Source: an uncultured Phascolarctobacterium sp.
GTDB taxonomy: Bacteria > Bacillota > Negativicutes > Acidaminococcales > Acidaminococcaceae
Direction: 5' to 3'
Assembly (NCBI GenBank): GCA_958448515.1
Contig: CAUDEF010000002.1
Span: forward strand, 1 to 64,000
Length of the DNA stretch: 64,000 nt
In this document: one piece after another, positions 34,610 through 43,709 of the stretch
Layout: each line of letters begins with the position of its first letter
Position numbering within the stretch: the stretch's first letter is position 1
Program-made: the position numbers and the translations under genes
The notes under the pieces: model-generated
Database searches by the model: none
Seen by the model: the letters and a program-made list of their open reading frames with translations, nothing else
Told to the model about the DNA's origin: nothing

Positions 34610-36327
34610 ATTTAACTATTGACGGAAAAAAAGTTTCTGTACCTGAAGGTACTACTATTATGAAGGCAGCTGCCTCAGTAGGTATTAATATCCCCCGTTT
34701 ATGTTTTTTGGAAAAAATAAACGAAATCGGTGCTTGTAAAGTTTGTGTTGTAGAGATTCAGGGAAAAAATAAATTAGTTACTTCCTGCAACACTCAGGTT
34801 GAAGAAGGACTTGTTGTTTACACAAATTCTCCCAAAGCAAGAGCAACCAGACGCAATAACGTTGAACTTATTTTGTCTCAGCACGATTGCACCTGTGCTA
34901 TGTGTGTCCGCAGCGGCAACTGCAATCTTCAGAAACTCTCCAACGATCTTGCGATTTTAGACTCTGCCTTTGTTAAAGATGTAGCAGAAGAACCCTGGGA
35001 TATGGATTTCCCATTAATTCGCGATGCAAAAAAATGCATCAAATGCATGCGCTGCGTGCAAATCTGCGATAAAATACAGCATCTTAATATCTGGGAAGTA
35101 CAAAATACAGGTTCCAGAACAACTATTGGTGTGACAAATAATCTTGATATAGCTAAAGCTGACTGCAGTCTCTGCGGACAGTGCATTACCCACTGCCCGA
35201 CAGGTGCTCTGCGTGAACGTGATGATGTGCCCAAAGTATTTGCTGCGCTTGCAGATTCTTCTAAAGTAACAGCAGTACAGGTAGCGCCTGCGGTAAGAAC
35301 TGCCTGGGCAGAAGCACTCGGTCTTCCTCCTGAAAAGGCAACCGAGGGACTTATGGTAGCTGCTTTAAAACGTATTGGCTTTGATTATGTGTTTGACACC
35401 AGCTTCTCTGCCGACGTTACTATTATGGAAGAAGGCAGCGAACTTTTAGAACATCTGCAGAATCCTGAACACCATCAATGGCCTATGTTCACCTCCTGCT
35501 GCCCGGGCTGGGTAAGCTATCTTACAAAAAAATATCCTGAATTTGTAGGTCATCTTTCTACTACCAAATCTCCTCAGCAAATATTTGGTGCAATTTTAAA
35601 AACATACTTTGCTGAACAAAAAGGACTTGCTCCGGAAGATATAGTTTCAATCTCTGTTATGCCCTGCGTATCTAAAAAACGCGAAGCTGCTCTTGCTTCC
35701 ATGAACAGCAGCGGTGCTCAGGACGTTGATATTGTTCTTACTACCCGTGAATTTGCCCGTATGATTCGCGCTGAACACATTGACCTCAACACTCTGGAAG
35801 AAATGCCTTTTGATAACCCATTAGGCAAAAGTACAGGTGCAGCTGTTATCTTTGGTGTAACCGGCGGTGTTATGGAAGCTGCTCTGCGTACAGCCTATGC
35901 AATTTTAGAAGGCCATGAATCTCCTATGGACGCTTTTGTAGATGTCCGTGGTCATCAGGATCGCAAAGTAAAAGAATTCACCATAGCAGGCAAACAATTA
36001 AGAACCTGCACTGTAAGCGGTCTTGGCAATGCGGAAAAACTTCTGGAAGATATCAAAGCCGGCAAAGTTCATTATGATTTTGTTGAAGTAATGGCTTGCC
36101 CAGGCGGTTGTGTTGGCGGCGGCGGTCAGCCTATTCACGATGGCTGTGAAATGGCAGAGGCTCGCGGTGAAAAACTGTATAACCTTGATTCCAACAGAAC
36201 TTTACGCCAGTCCCACAAAAACCCTGATGTTCAGGAAGTTTACACTAAGTTCCTGATTAATCCTCTCAGCGAAAAATCTGAAGAATTACTCCATTCAGAT
36301 CATTTAAAAGAAAGAAACTACTTATAA
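34603..36327 (+). CDS. hydA: [FeFe]-hydrogenase catalytic subunit HydA
   Basis: A 574-residue group A [FeFe]-hydrogenase, reducing protons to H2 or the reverse. In order: an N-terminal [2Fe-2S] domain (LCFLEKINEIGACKVCVVEI), the His-Cys3 [4Fe-4S] segment (QHDCTCAMCVRSGNC), two [4Fe-4S] clusters (CIKCMRCVQIC; CSLCGQCITHCP), and the H-cluster domain with L1 TSCCPGWVSY, L2 MPCVSKKREA and L3 EVMACPGGCVGGGGQP. All H-cluster cysteines and the proton-relay Cys of TSCCPG are present. It overlaps the upstream GltD-like gene and has GGAGGTAGATC upstream. Maturation genes hydEFG are not in the window. Confidence 0.97.
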   Translation: MVNLTIDGKKVSVPEGTTIMKAAASVGINIPRLCFLEKINEIGACKVCVVEIQGKNKLVTSCNTQVEEGLVVYTNSPKARATRRNNVELILSQHDCTCAMCVRSGNCNLQKLSNDLAILDSAFVKDVAEEPWDMDFPLIRDAKKCIKCMRCVQICDKIQHLNIWEVQNTGSRTTIGVTNNLDIAKADCSLCGQCITHCPTGALRERDDVPKVFAALADSSKVTAVQVAPAVRTAWAEALGLPPEKATEGLMVAALKRIGFDYVFDTSFSADVTIMEEGSELLEHLQNPEHHQWPMFTSCCPGWVSYLTKKYPEFVGHLSTTKSPQQIFGAILKTYFAEQKGLAPEDIVSISVMPCVSKKREAALASMNSSGAQDVDIVLTTREFARMIRAEHIDLNTLEEMPFDNPLGKSTGAAVIFGVTGGVMEAALRTAYAILEGHESPMDAFVDVRGHQDRKVKEFTIAGKQLRTCTVSGLGNAEKLLEDIKAGKVHYDFVEVMACPGGCVGGGGQPIHDGCEMAEARGEKLYNLDSNRTLRQSHKNPDVQEVYTKFLINPLSEKSEELLHSDHLKERNYL

Positions 36328-36368
36328 AAAAATAATCCGTTTGACTTAGTCAAACGGATTATTTTTTT
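36326..36368. terminator. Bidirectional terminator between hydA and pyrE
   Basis: The perfect hairpin AAAATAATCCGTTTGAC/GTCAAACGGATTATTTT has A and T flanks, ending both converging operons. Confidence 0.9.
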
Positions 36369-36379
36369 ATCAGCAAATA

Positions 36380-36955
36380 TTATTTACCAGTTCTGCCGCG
36401 TTTGGTGAAAGGTTTGCCTTCAGCGCACAGCGGGCAATTATTAGGATCGAAAGTTTCTACACTTAAGTGCAGTAATGCTTCGGTACGAATGCCAAAATCA
36501 ACTTTGCCGCCGCTGCGGTCTACCAAAAGACCAACACCAACCAGTTCGCCGCCTTGTTCTTTAACAACTTCCATAACTTCACGTACGCTGCCGCCAGTAG
36601 TTACAATGTCTTCAACAACAAGTACACGAGTACCGGGTTCAATATGGAAACCACGTTTTAAAGTCATTTTGCCATTATCACGTTCAGTGAAAATTGCACG
36701 GGTTCCAAGAGCTTTGCCAACTTCATGAGCCAGCAGAATACCACCGGTTACAGGACCAACTACCAATTCTACGTTGTCATTTTCATAACGACGAGCTATT
36801 TCCTGGCAAAGTCTTTCTGTATATTTAGGATGCTGCAATACATTAAATTTTTCAACATACATGGGGCTATGCAATCCACTGGTTAACAAAAAGTGACCGT
36901 GAAGTACAGCTTCAGTTTCTTCCAGCATTTTCATTACATCTTTTTCTTCTAACAT
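36380..36955 (-). CDS. pyrE: Orotate phosphoribosyltransferase
   Basis: Adds PRPP to orotate to make OMP; 191 residues. The HFLLTSGLHSPMYVEKF and PRPP loop VLVVEDIVTTGGSVREVMEVV are visible. The C-terminus carries an extra CPLCAEGKPFTKRGR motif, as in the long form of several Firmicutes and archaea. Last gene of the pyr operon, 5 bp after pyrF. Confidence 0.95.
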   Translation of the reverse strand: MLEEKDVMKMLEETEAVLHGHFLLTSGLHSPMYVEKFNVLQHPKYTERLCQEIARRYENDNVELVVGPVTGGILLAHEVGKALGTRAIFTERDNGKMTLKRGFHIEPGTRVLVVEDIVTTGGSVREVMEVVKEQGGELVGVGLLVDRSGGKVDFGIRTEALLHLSVETFDPNNCPLCAEGKPFTKRGRTGK

Positions 36956-36959
36956 TTGC

Positions 36960-37676
36960 CTACACTCCTTTAATTTCTTCTACAATAGCAAGTGCCGCAG
37001 CTTTTCTGTCTTCTGCTTTGGTAATAGGGCGGCCAACAACAATATGGCTGGAACCATTTGTGAATGCACCAGCAGGAGTAGCAACACGGCTCTGGTCATC
37101 CAAAGATGCTCCGGCAGGACGTACACCAGGAGTTACAATAAGAAAATCCTTACCGCAAGCTTCTCTGATTGCTGCTGCTTCTTTAGGAGAAGCAACTACA
37201 CCATCCATACCCGCTTCTTTAGCCAGTTTTGCTAAAGCAATTACCTGTTCAGCAATGGTATTTTTATAATTTAAATCACCAAACTGTTCATCATCCATGC
37301 TGGTCAAAATGGTAACAGCAATAAGTTTAGGCGCTGGTTTGCCAGCAGCTGCTGCAGCTTCACGAACAGCTTTTACAGCTTCACTCATCATCTTTTTACC
37401 ACCAACTGCATGCACATTCATCATGTCTGCTCCAAGGTCACTCAGAACATTCAAAGCATGAGCTACAGTATTGGGAATATCCTGAAGTTTCAGGTCAAGG
37501 AAAACGTGCTTGCCCTGACTTTTCAGAAAACGGATAATCTCACTGCCAACAGCATAGTATAACTCCATACCAACTTTATAATAGCTAACAGCATCGCCTA
37601 ATTCCAGAACACAGCTTTTAGCCTGTTCCAAAGTAGGAAAATCAAGTGCTACGATTAAACGATCATCATGTTGCAC
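36960..37676 (-). CDS. pyrF: Orotidine-5'-phosphate decarboxylase
   Basis: Decarboxylates OMP to UMP; 238 residues from a GTG at 37674-37676, 8 nt after AGGAG. An earlier GTG (37683-37685) overlaps that ribosome site. The LIVALDFPTLEQAK N-terminus, catalytic VFLDLKLQDIPNTVAHA (the Lys and Asp residues) and TPGVRPAG phosphate-binding motif are clear. Between pyrD and pyrE in the operon. Confidence 0.95.
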   Translation of the reverse strand: MQHDDRLIVALDFPTLEQAKSCVLELGDAVSYYKVGMELYYAVGSEIIRFLKSQGKHVFLDLKLQDIPNTVAHALNVLSDLGADMMNVHAVGGKKMMSEAVKAVREAAAAAGKPAPKLIAVTILTSMDDEQFGDLNYKNTIAEQVIALAKLAKEAGMDGVVASPKEAAAIREACGKDFLIVTPGVRPAGASLDDQSRVATPAGAFTNGSSHIVVGRPITKAEDRKAAALAIVEEIKGV

Positions 37677-37696
37677 ACAAATCACTCCTAATCAGA

Positions 37697-38656
37697 TTAT
37701 TTTCTGAATAACGGCATGCTTTCTTTACCGGAAGGTAAAGCCAGACCAATTATATCAGTTATATTTTTAACATTATGGCGATCAAGATATGCAAGCATAC
37801 CATGAGCAATAGTTTCAGCAATATCCGGATGCACAAAATTAGCTGTGCCCACAGCTACTGCACTGGCGCCGGCCAGCATAAACTCAATAGCATCTTCTGC
37901 ATTCATGATACCGCCCATGCCAATAATCGGAACATTAACAGCCTGCGCAACCTGATAACACATGCGAACGGCTACAGGTTTTACAGCAGGACCGCTTAAA
38001 CCGCCAATAATATTGCCCAAAACCGGACGCTGTCTTTCAATATCAATTTTAGTACCAATTAAGGTATTAATTAATGAAATCGCATCAGTTCCTGCTGCTT
38101 CAGCCGCTTTAGCCATAGCAACAATATCAGTAACATTAGGAGACAGTTTAGTAATAACCATCTTGGAAGTATTGCTCTTTACCTGCTGTACAACTTCAGC
38201 AGCCGCTTCAGGGCAGGTGCCAAAAACTATACCGCCTTCTTTAACATTGGGGCAGGATATGTTAATTTCCAGAGCGTCTACACCATCAACATCAAGCTTT
38301 TTGGCAAGCTGGCCATATTCTTCCGGAGAATGGCCATAAATATTTACAATTACCGGAACATCATATTTTCTTAATTCAGGAAGAGTATGCTCCAGAAAAT
38401 AATCACTGCCTGGATTTTCAAGACCGATACAGTTTAACATGCCGGACGGAGTTTCAACGGCTCTCTGACCTTTATTGCCTAAAGCAGGATTAAGAGAAGT
38501 GCCCTTAACAGTAACAGCACCTACTTTTTCCAAATCAAGAAAATCACAGAATTCAAGACCAAAACCAAAAGTACCTGAACCGGTAGTAACAGGAGTCTGC
38601 ATTTTTAAACCGGCAATATCTACAGCCAGTCTTCCTTCATACAATGCTTTTACCAT
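37697..38656 (-). CDS. pyrD: Dihydroorotate dehydrogenase catalytic subunit (PyrDB type)
   Basis: Oxidises dihydroorotate to orotate with FMN; 319 residues. PVTTGSGTFGFGLEF, NISCPNVKEGG (active-site region with ISCPN), and IGMGGIMNAEDAIEFMLAGASAVAVGTA are typical of the class 1B catalytic subunit that works with PyrK and uses NAD+. The ATG at 38654-38656 follows GGGAGGT. It overlaps the end of pyrK by 7 bp. Confidence 0.95.
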   Translation of the reverse strand: MVKALYEGRLAVDIAGLKMQTPVTTGSGTFGFGLEFCDFLDLEKVGAVTVKGTSLNPALGNKGQRAVETPSGMLNCIGLENPGSDYFLEHTLPELRKYDVPVIVNIYGHSPEEYGQLAKKLDVDGVDALEINISCPNVKEGGIVFGTCPEAAAEVVQQVKSNTSKMVITKLSPNVTDIVAMAKAAEAAGTDAISLINTLIGTKIDIERQRPVLGNIIGGLSGPAVKPVAVRMCYQVAQAVNVPIIGMGGIMNAEDAIEFMLAGASAVAVGTANFVHPDIAETIAHGMLAYLDRHNVKNITDIIGLALPSGKESMPLFRK

Positions 38657-39417
38657 TCTGTTACCTCCCCTGCCCAAAAAACAGGACCGTCAGTACATAC
38701 TTTCATGCGTTTGCCAATACCGCCGCAGCTGCAGGACAGGCATGCGCCCAAACCGCAAGCCATATATTTTTCTAAAGATACCTGACATTTCACACCGGCA
38801 GCAAGGCATGCTTCGGCAACAGCTTTCATCATTGGTACAGGTCCGCATACATAAACGCAGTCATAGCCCTGTTCTTTTAAAAGCTGCGGCAACAGAGCCA
38901 TTACAGTACCCTTTACGCCTTTGCTTCCGTCATCAGTAGTAACATAAGTATTCTGGCAAACTTTTTCATACATTTCTGTCCAGAAAACTTCTTCGCTGTT
39001 ACGTCCGCCAATTAAAATATCAGTATTGTTTCTGCCAAATCCCTCTGCCAAAAAGTACAGCGGTGCAAGACCTAAACCGCCGCCAACCAGCAAAGGTTTT
39101 TTAGCGGACATGTCAAATCCATGTCCCAGCGGACCAACAATGCTGAGCATATCCCCACTGCAGGTATCAGCAAGAATATGAGTTCCTTCACCAATAATTC
39201 TGTAAATCATGGTGAAAGTTCCCTTAGCTTTATCTACACCGGCCACGCCGAAAGGACGGCGCAGCAGCGGAGCAGTATTTTTGCACACCTGAACATTGAC
39301 AAACTGTCCCGGCACAGCCTGAGACGCAATTTCAGGTGCATACACTTCAATCAACTTAATAGTACTGTTAAGTACTTTTTGTCCAATCACTTTTGCCTGT
39401 GCAATTGTTTTTGGCAT
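38650..39417 (-). CDS. pyrK: Dihydroorotate dehydrogenase electron-transfer subunit PyrK
   Basis: A 255-residue FAD/[2Fe-2S] subunit that passes electrons from PyrDB to NAD+. FAD binding (LLRRPFGVAGVD), NAD-binding VGGGLGLAPLYFLAEGFG and the C-terminal iron-sulfur cysteines CGLGACLSCSC are visible. It lies 3 bp after carB and overlaps pyrD. Confidence 0.95.
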   Translation of the reverse strand: MPKTIAQAKVIGQKVLNSTIKLIEVYAPEIASQAVPGQFVNVQVCKNTAPLLRRPFGVAGVDKAKGTFTMIYRIIGEGTHILADTCSGDMLSIVGPLGHGFDMSAKKPLLVGGGLGLAPLYFLAEGFGRNNTDILIGGRNSEEVFWTEMYEKVCQNTYVTTDDGSKGVKGTVMALLPQLLKEQGYDCVYVCGPVPMMKAVAEACLAAGVKCQVSLEKYMACGLGACLSCSCGGIGKRMKVCTDGPVFWAGEVTEW

Positions 39418-39420
39418 AGT

Positions 39421-42400
39421 TTAGTCCTCCCAAACTAAATCTTGTAATGCAACAGTGCTGATTACACGTCTGCGGCGCATAGCATTCATTACATGCTGCA
39501 GTTCACGCGCAGTATCCATAGAGGTCAGGCAGGCAATTGCATGTTCAACAGTAGAACGTCTGATTTTGAAGCCATCACGTTCAGCATCGCGTCCATGGTT
39601 GGTTGTATTGATAACCATGTTAATTTTGCCTTCTTTGATGTTATCGAGAATGTTAGGACTGCCTTCACTTACTTTTGTTGCTCTGCATACATCAATTCCT
39701 TTTTCAAGGAGATAATCTGCAGTGCCGCCAGTTGCAATAATTTTATAGCCAAGATCTCCAAAACCTTTAGCAATTTCAGCAGCTTCAGCTTTATCCATAT
39801 CAGCAACAGTTATCAAAATAGAACCTTCGTGCGGAACATTGATACCAGAAGCAATACATGCTTTATACAAAGCTCTGCTGTACTGATAATCAACAGCCAT
39901 AACTTCACCGGTAGATTTCATTTCTGGTCCAAGAGTAATATCAACATTGCTCATTTTGTTGAAGGAGAATACCGGAGCTTTTACTGCATAGTAGTCAGGG
40001 AACAATCTCAAACCAGCTCTGTATCCCTGTTCTTTTAAGCTTACACCAGCTGCTGCTTTAGTTGCAACATTTACCATAGGAACGCCGGTTACTTTGCTCA
40101 GGAACGGAACTGTTCTGGAAGAACGCGGGTTAACTTCAATAACAAATACTTTGTCATCACGAACAATGTACTGAATGTTAATCATGCCTTTTACTTCCAG
40201 TCCCAAGGCCATTTTGTTAGTGTATTTGATAATAGTTCTGATTACAGATTCAGAAAGACTGCGCGGAGGATAAACAGCGATGGAGTCACCGGAGTGAACG
40301 CCTGCTCTTTCAACGTGTTCCATAATACCAGGAATCAATACTTCCTTGCCGTCACAGATAGCATCAACTTCAACTTCAGTTCCCTGCAGATAATGGTCAA
40401 CCAGTACAGGATGCTCTTTAGAAGCTTTAACAGCATTGGCCATATAATGTTTCAGTTCTTCATCGTTATAAACAATTTCCATTGCACGGCCACCCAATAC
40501 ATAGGAAGGACGAACCATTACAGGATAGCCTACATCAGCAGCTGCCTGCAGTGCACCTTCAGTATCAAATACTGTGTGTCCTTTCGGACGAGGAATATCA
40601 CAGTCAGTTAACAGCTGTTCAAAACGTTCACGGTCTTCAGCGCGGTCAATGCTGTCTACGCTGCTGCCGATAATTTTAACGCCAGCTTTGGAAAGCGGGC
40701 CAGCCAAGTTGATTGCAGTCTGTCCGCCAAACTGTACAATTACGCCTTCCGGCTGTTCTTTGTCGATAACATTAAGAACATCTTCTACTGTTAAAGGTTC
40801 AAAATACAGTTTATCGGAGATATCAAAGTCAGTAGATACAGTTTCAGGGTTGTTATTGATAATAATTGTTTCATAGCCCAGTTCTTTTAAAGCCCATACA
40901 GAATGTACAGAGCAGTAGTCAAATTCTACGCCCTGACCGATACGTATAGGACCGGAACCTAAAACAACGACTTTTTTCTTATCGCTTACAACAACTTCAT
41001 CTTCAGTTGCATAAGTAGAATAGTAGTATGGAGTTTCTGCTTCAAACTCTGCAGCACAGGTATCAACCATTTTGTAAGTAGGAATAATACCGTTTGCTTT
41101 ACGCATTTCACGGATTTCCATCATGGATTTACCTACAAAACCACCAATTACGCTGTCTGCAAAGCCAAGTTTTTTAGCTTTTAAAAGCAGGCTTGGAGTC
41201 AGCTCATGAGTTTGGAGAGCTTTTTCCATTTTGATGATATTGGTAAGTTTATTAAGGAACCATTTATCAATTTTGGTAATGTCATAGATATAATCTACAG
41301 TTACACCACGACGCATAGCTTCAGCGATAACAAAGATTCTTTCATCGTCAATAAGTTTGATGCGATCTTTAATTTCTTCGTCGCTTAATTTTTTCAGTTC
41401 AGGCATTTCCAGATGAGTTAAACCGATTTCCAAAGAACGAATAGCTTTAAGCATGGATGCTTCAAAGTTACGTTCAATTGCCATAACTTCACCGGTAGCT
41501 TTCATTTGTGTACCCAAAGTACGGTCAGCAGTAACAAATTTATCAAAAGGCCAGCGTGGGAATTTCAATACAATATAGTCAATGCTTGGTTCAAAGCAAG
41601 CTTTTGTTTTCTTGGTTACCGCGTTTTCTATTTCATCAAGGGTATAACCTACAGCAATTTTACTGGTAACTTTTGCAATAGGATAACCGGTTGCTTTAGA
41701 TGCCAGTGCAGAACTGCGGCTTACACGAGGATTAACTTCGATAACATAATAGTTTTCAGAGAACGGATCAAGAGCCAGCTGTACGTTGCAGCCGCCGCAA
41801 ACACCAAGTTCACGAACAATATCAATGGAAGCCTGACGCAGCATCTGAACTTCTCTGTCATTTAAAGTCTGCGCAGGTGCAACTACAATAGAGTCACCTG
41901 TATGTACGCCAACGGGGTCAAAGTTTTCCATGGAGCATACAGTAATGCAGTTATCAGCAGCATCGCGAATTACTTCAAATTCAATTTCTTTCCAGCCGGC
42001 AATACTGCGTTCAATAAGACATTGGTTAATCGGGCTGTAACCCAAACCTTTCTGAACAATGTCAATTAATTCTTCTTCGTCATTTGCAATACCGCCGCCG
42101 GTACCGCCAAGAGTATATGCAGGACGAACAATCAGCGGATAACCGATTTTCTTACCAAATTCGCAGGCAGCCATAACAGTTTCTACGATAGTACTTTCAG
42201 GAATCGGCTGATTAATTTTTTCCATTGTTTCTTTAAACAATTCACGGTCTTCGCCGCGTTTGATACTGGGAATTTGAGTACCAAGAAGTTTTACGTTGTA
42301 TTCGCTCAAAATTCCTTTAGCTTCCAAAGCCATTGCCAGGTTAAGACCAACCTGACCGCCTAAAGTAGCCAGCAAGGAGTCAGGACGTTCACGTTTAATG

Positions 42401-42630
42401 ATGCTTTCCAAAAACTCTACGTTGGTAGGTTCAATGTAAACACGATCAGCCACATTAACGTCAGTCATAATTGTAGCAGGGTTGCTGTTTACCAGTACAA
42501 CCTCCAGGCCTTCTTCTTTTAACGCACGGCAAGCCTGAGTTCCGGCATAGTCAAATTCTGCAGCCTGGCCGATAATAATAGGACCAGAACCTATAACAAG
42601 AACTTTCTTTATATTACTCAGTTTAGGCAT
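39421..42630 (-). CDS. carB: Carbamoyl-phosphate synthase large subunit
   Basis: Makes carbamoyl phosphate from ammonia, bicarbonate and two ATP; 1069 residues, the full family length. The duplicated ATP-grasp halves begin KVLVIGSGPIIIGQAAEFDY and KVVVLGSGPIRIGQGVEFDY. The C-terminal allosteric domain (about 935-1069: GSILITVADMDKAEAAEIAK) is present. It is next to carA in the pyr operon. Confidence 0.97.
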   Translation of the reverse strand: MPKLSNIKKVLVIGSGPIIIGQAAEFDYAGTQACRALKEEGLEVVLVNSNPATIMTDVNVADRVYIEPTNVEFLESIIKRERPDSLLATLGGQVGLNLAMALEAKGILSEYNVKLLGTQIPSIKRGEDRELFKETMEKINQPIPESTIVETVMAACEFGKKIGYPLIVRPAYTLGGTGGGIANDEEELIDIVQKGLGYSPINQCLIERSIAGWKEIEFEVIRDAADNCITVCSMENFDPVGVHTGDSIVVAPAQTLNDREVQMLRQASIDIVRELGVCGGCNVQLALDPFSENYYVIEVNPRVSRSSALASKATGYPIAKVTSKIAVGYTLDEIENAVTKKTKACFEPSIDYIVLKFPRWPFDKFVTADRTLGTQMKATGEVMAIERNFEASMLKAIRSLEIGLTHLEMPELKKLSDEEIKDRIKLIDDERIFVIAEAMRRGVTVDYIYDITKIDKWFLNKLTNIIKMEKALQTHELTPSLLLKAKKLGFADSVIGGFVGKSMMEIREMRKANGIIPTYKMVDTCAAEFEAETPYYYSTYATEDEVVVSDKKKVVVLGSGPIRIGQGVEFDYCSVHSVWALKELGYETIIINNNPETVSTDFDISDKLYFEPLTVEDVLNVIDKEQPEGVIVQFGGQTAINLAGPLSKAGVKIIGSSVDSIDRAEDRERFEQLLTDCDIPRPKGHTVFDTEGALQAAADVGYPVMVRPSYVLGGRAMEIVYNDEELKHYMANAVKASKEHPVLVDHYLQGTEVEVDAICDGKEVLIPGIMEHVERAGVHSGDSIAVYPPRSLSESVIRTIIKYTNKMALGLEVKGMINIQYIVRDDKVFVIEVNPRSSRTVPFLSKVTGVPMVNVATKAAAGVSLKEQGYRAGLRLFPDYYAVKAPVFSFNKMSNVDITLGPEMKSTGEVMAVDYQYSRALYKACIASGINVPHEGSILITVADMDKAEAAEIAKGFGDLGYKIIATGGTADYLLEKGIDVCRATKVSEGSPNILDNIKEGKINMVINTTNHGRDAERDGFKIRRSTVEHAIACLTSMDTARELQHVMNAMRRRRVISTVALQDLVWED

Positions 42631-42632
42631 TC

Positions 42633-43709
42633 TTAACGACCCTCCATCAAATCAATAAAACGTTCAAACAAAGCTTCGTGACCACCAGGTCCCGGGCAAG
42701 CTTCCGGATGATACTGTACAGCAAAAGAAGGATGATCGCCATATTCTAAGCCTTCAATAGTACCGTCATTCATGGAAATATGAGATACTCTGATATTCTT
42801 GCCTTCCAGAGACTCTTCTTTAACTGCATAACCATGATTCTGGGAAGAAATGGTAATTTTTCCAGTGCTTAACTCTTTTACCGGTTGGTTAATACCACGA
42901 TGGCCAAATTTCATTTTGTAGGTGTCTGCACCATTAGCTAAAGCCAAAATCTGGTGACCCATGCAGATACCGAAGATAGGTTTTTTTCCTAACATATTTT
43001 TTACATTTTCGATAATTTCCGGTACATCTTTCGGATCCCCAGGTCCGTTAGAAAGGAAAATACCGTCAGGTTTTACAGCCAGAACTTCTTCTGCCGGTGT
43101 ATACGCAGGGAATACTGTCAAGCGGCAGTCAAAGCATTGCAGATAATTTAAGATATTTTGTTTAATACCAAAGTCCATTACAGCAACATGGTATTTACCA
43201 TCGCCAAGGGTATATTTTTCAGGAGTTGTTACCTGTGCAATCTGATCATGAACATCAGGAGTTGCCAGCAGAGCGTCAATTTCTTCCTGAGAAGTTTCAG
43301 CAGGAACAATAATACCTTTTAAAACGCCGTAGTTACGCAATTTTCTGGTAATAGCACGAGTATCAACACCAACAAGCACAGGCACGTCCTGTTCATCAAG
43401 GAACTGTTCCAAAGTTTTTTCACAGCGCCAGTTACTTGGATGTTCACAAAGCTCACCAATTACGTAGCCTTCAAAATAGGATTTTCTGCCCTGATTAAAC
43501 ATATCATTGATACCGTAATTGCCTACCATAGGATATGTCATTACTACAATCTGTCCACAGAAAGAAGGATCAGTCAGGGTTTCCTGATAACCACTCATAC
43601 CTGTAGTAAATACAACTTCGCCAACAGCGTTGCGTTTACCGTAAAAATCGCCTTCATAAACGCTGCCATCTTTTAATATTAATTTACCTTTTCTTACTAT
43701 TTTGTGCAT
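42633..43709 (-). CDS. carA: Carbamoyl-phosphate synthase small subunit
   Basis: A 358-residue glutamine amidotransferase subunit feeding ammonia to CarB. The class I triad is present: Cys in FGICMGHQILALA, and His/Glu in VQYHPEACPGP near the C-terminus. The N-terminal CarA domain opens KLILKDGSVYEGDFYG. It overlaps the end of pyrC by 13 bp and is 2 bp from carB. Confidence 0.96.
   Translation of the reverse strand: MHKIVRKGKLILKDGSVYEGDFYGKRNAVGEVVFTTGMSGYQETLTDPSFCGQIVVMTYPMVGNYGINDMFNQGRKSYFEGYVIGELCEHPSNWRCEKTLEQFLDEQDVPVLVGVDTRAITRKLRNYGVLKGIIVPAETSQEEIDALLATPDVHDQIAQVTTPEKYTLGDGKYHVAVMDFGIKQNILNYLQCFDCRLTVFPAYTPAEEVLAVKPDGIFLSNGPGDPKDVPEIIENVKNMLGKKPIFGICMGHQILALANGADTYKMKFGHRGINQPVKELSTGKITISSQNHGYAVKEESLEGKNIRVSHISMNDGTIEGLEYGDHPSFAVQYHPEACPGPGGHEALFERFIDLMEGR

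Noticed and set aside
34929..35234. Minus-strand frames inside hydA and in other long genes (carB, recD2, etfA)
   Set aside because: They lie wholly inside well-supported genes, have no ribosome sites, and look like antisense shadows.
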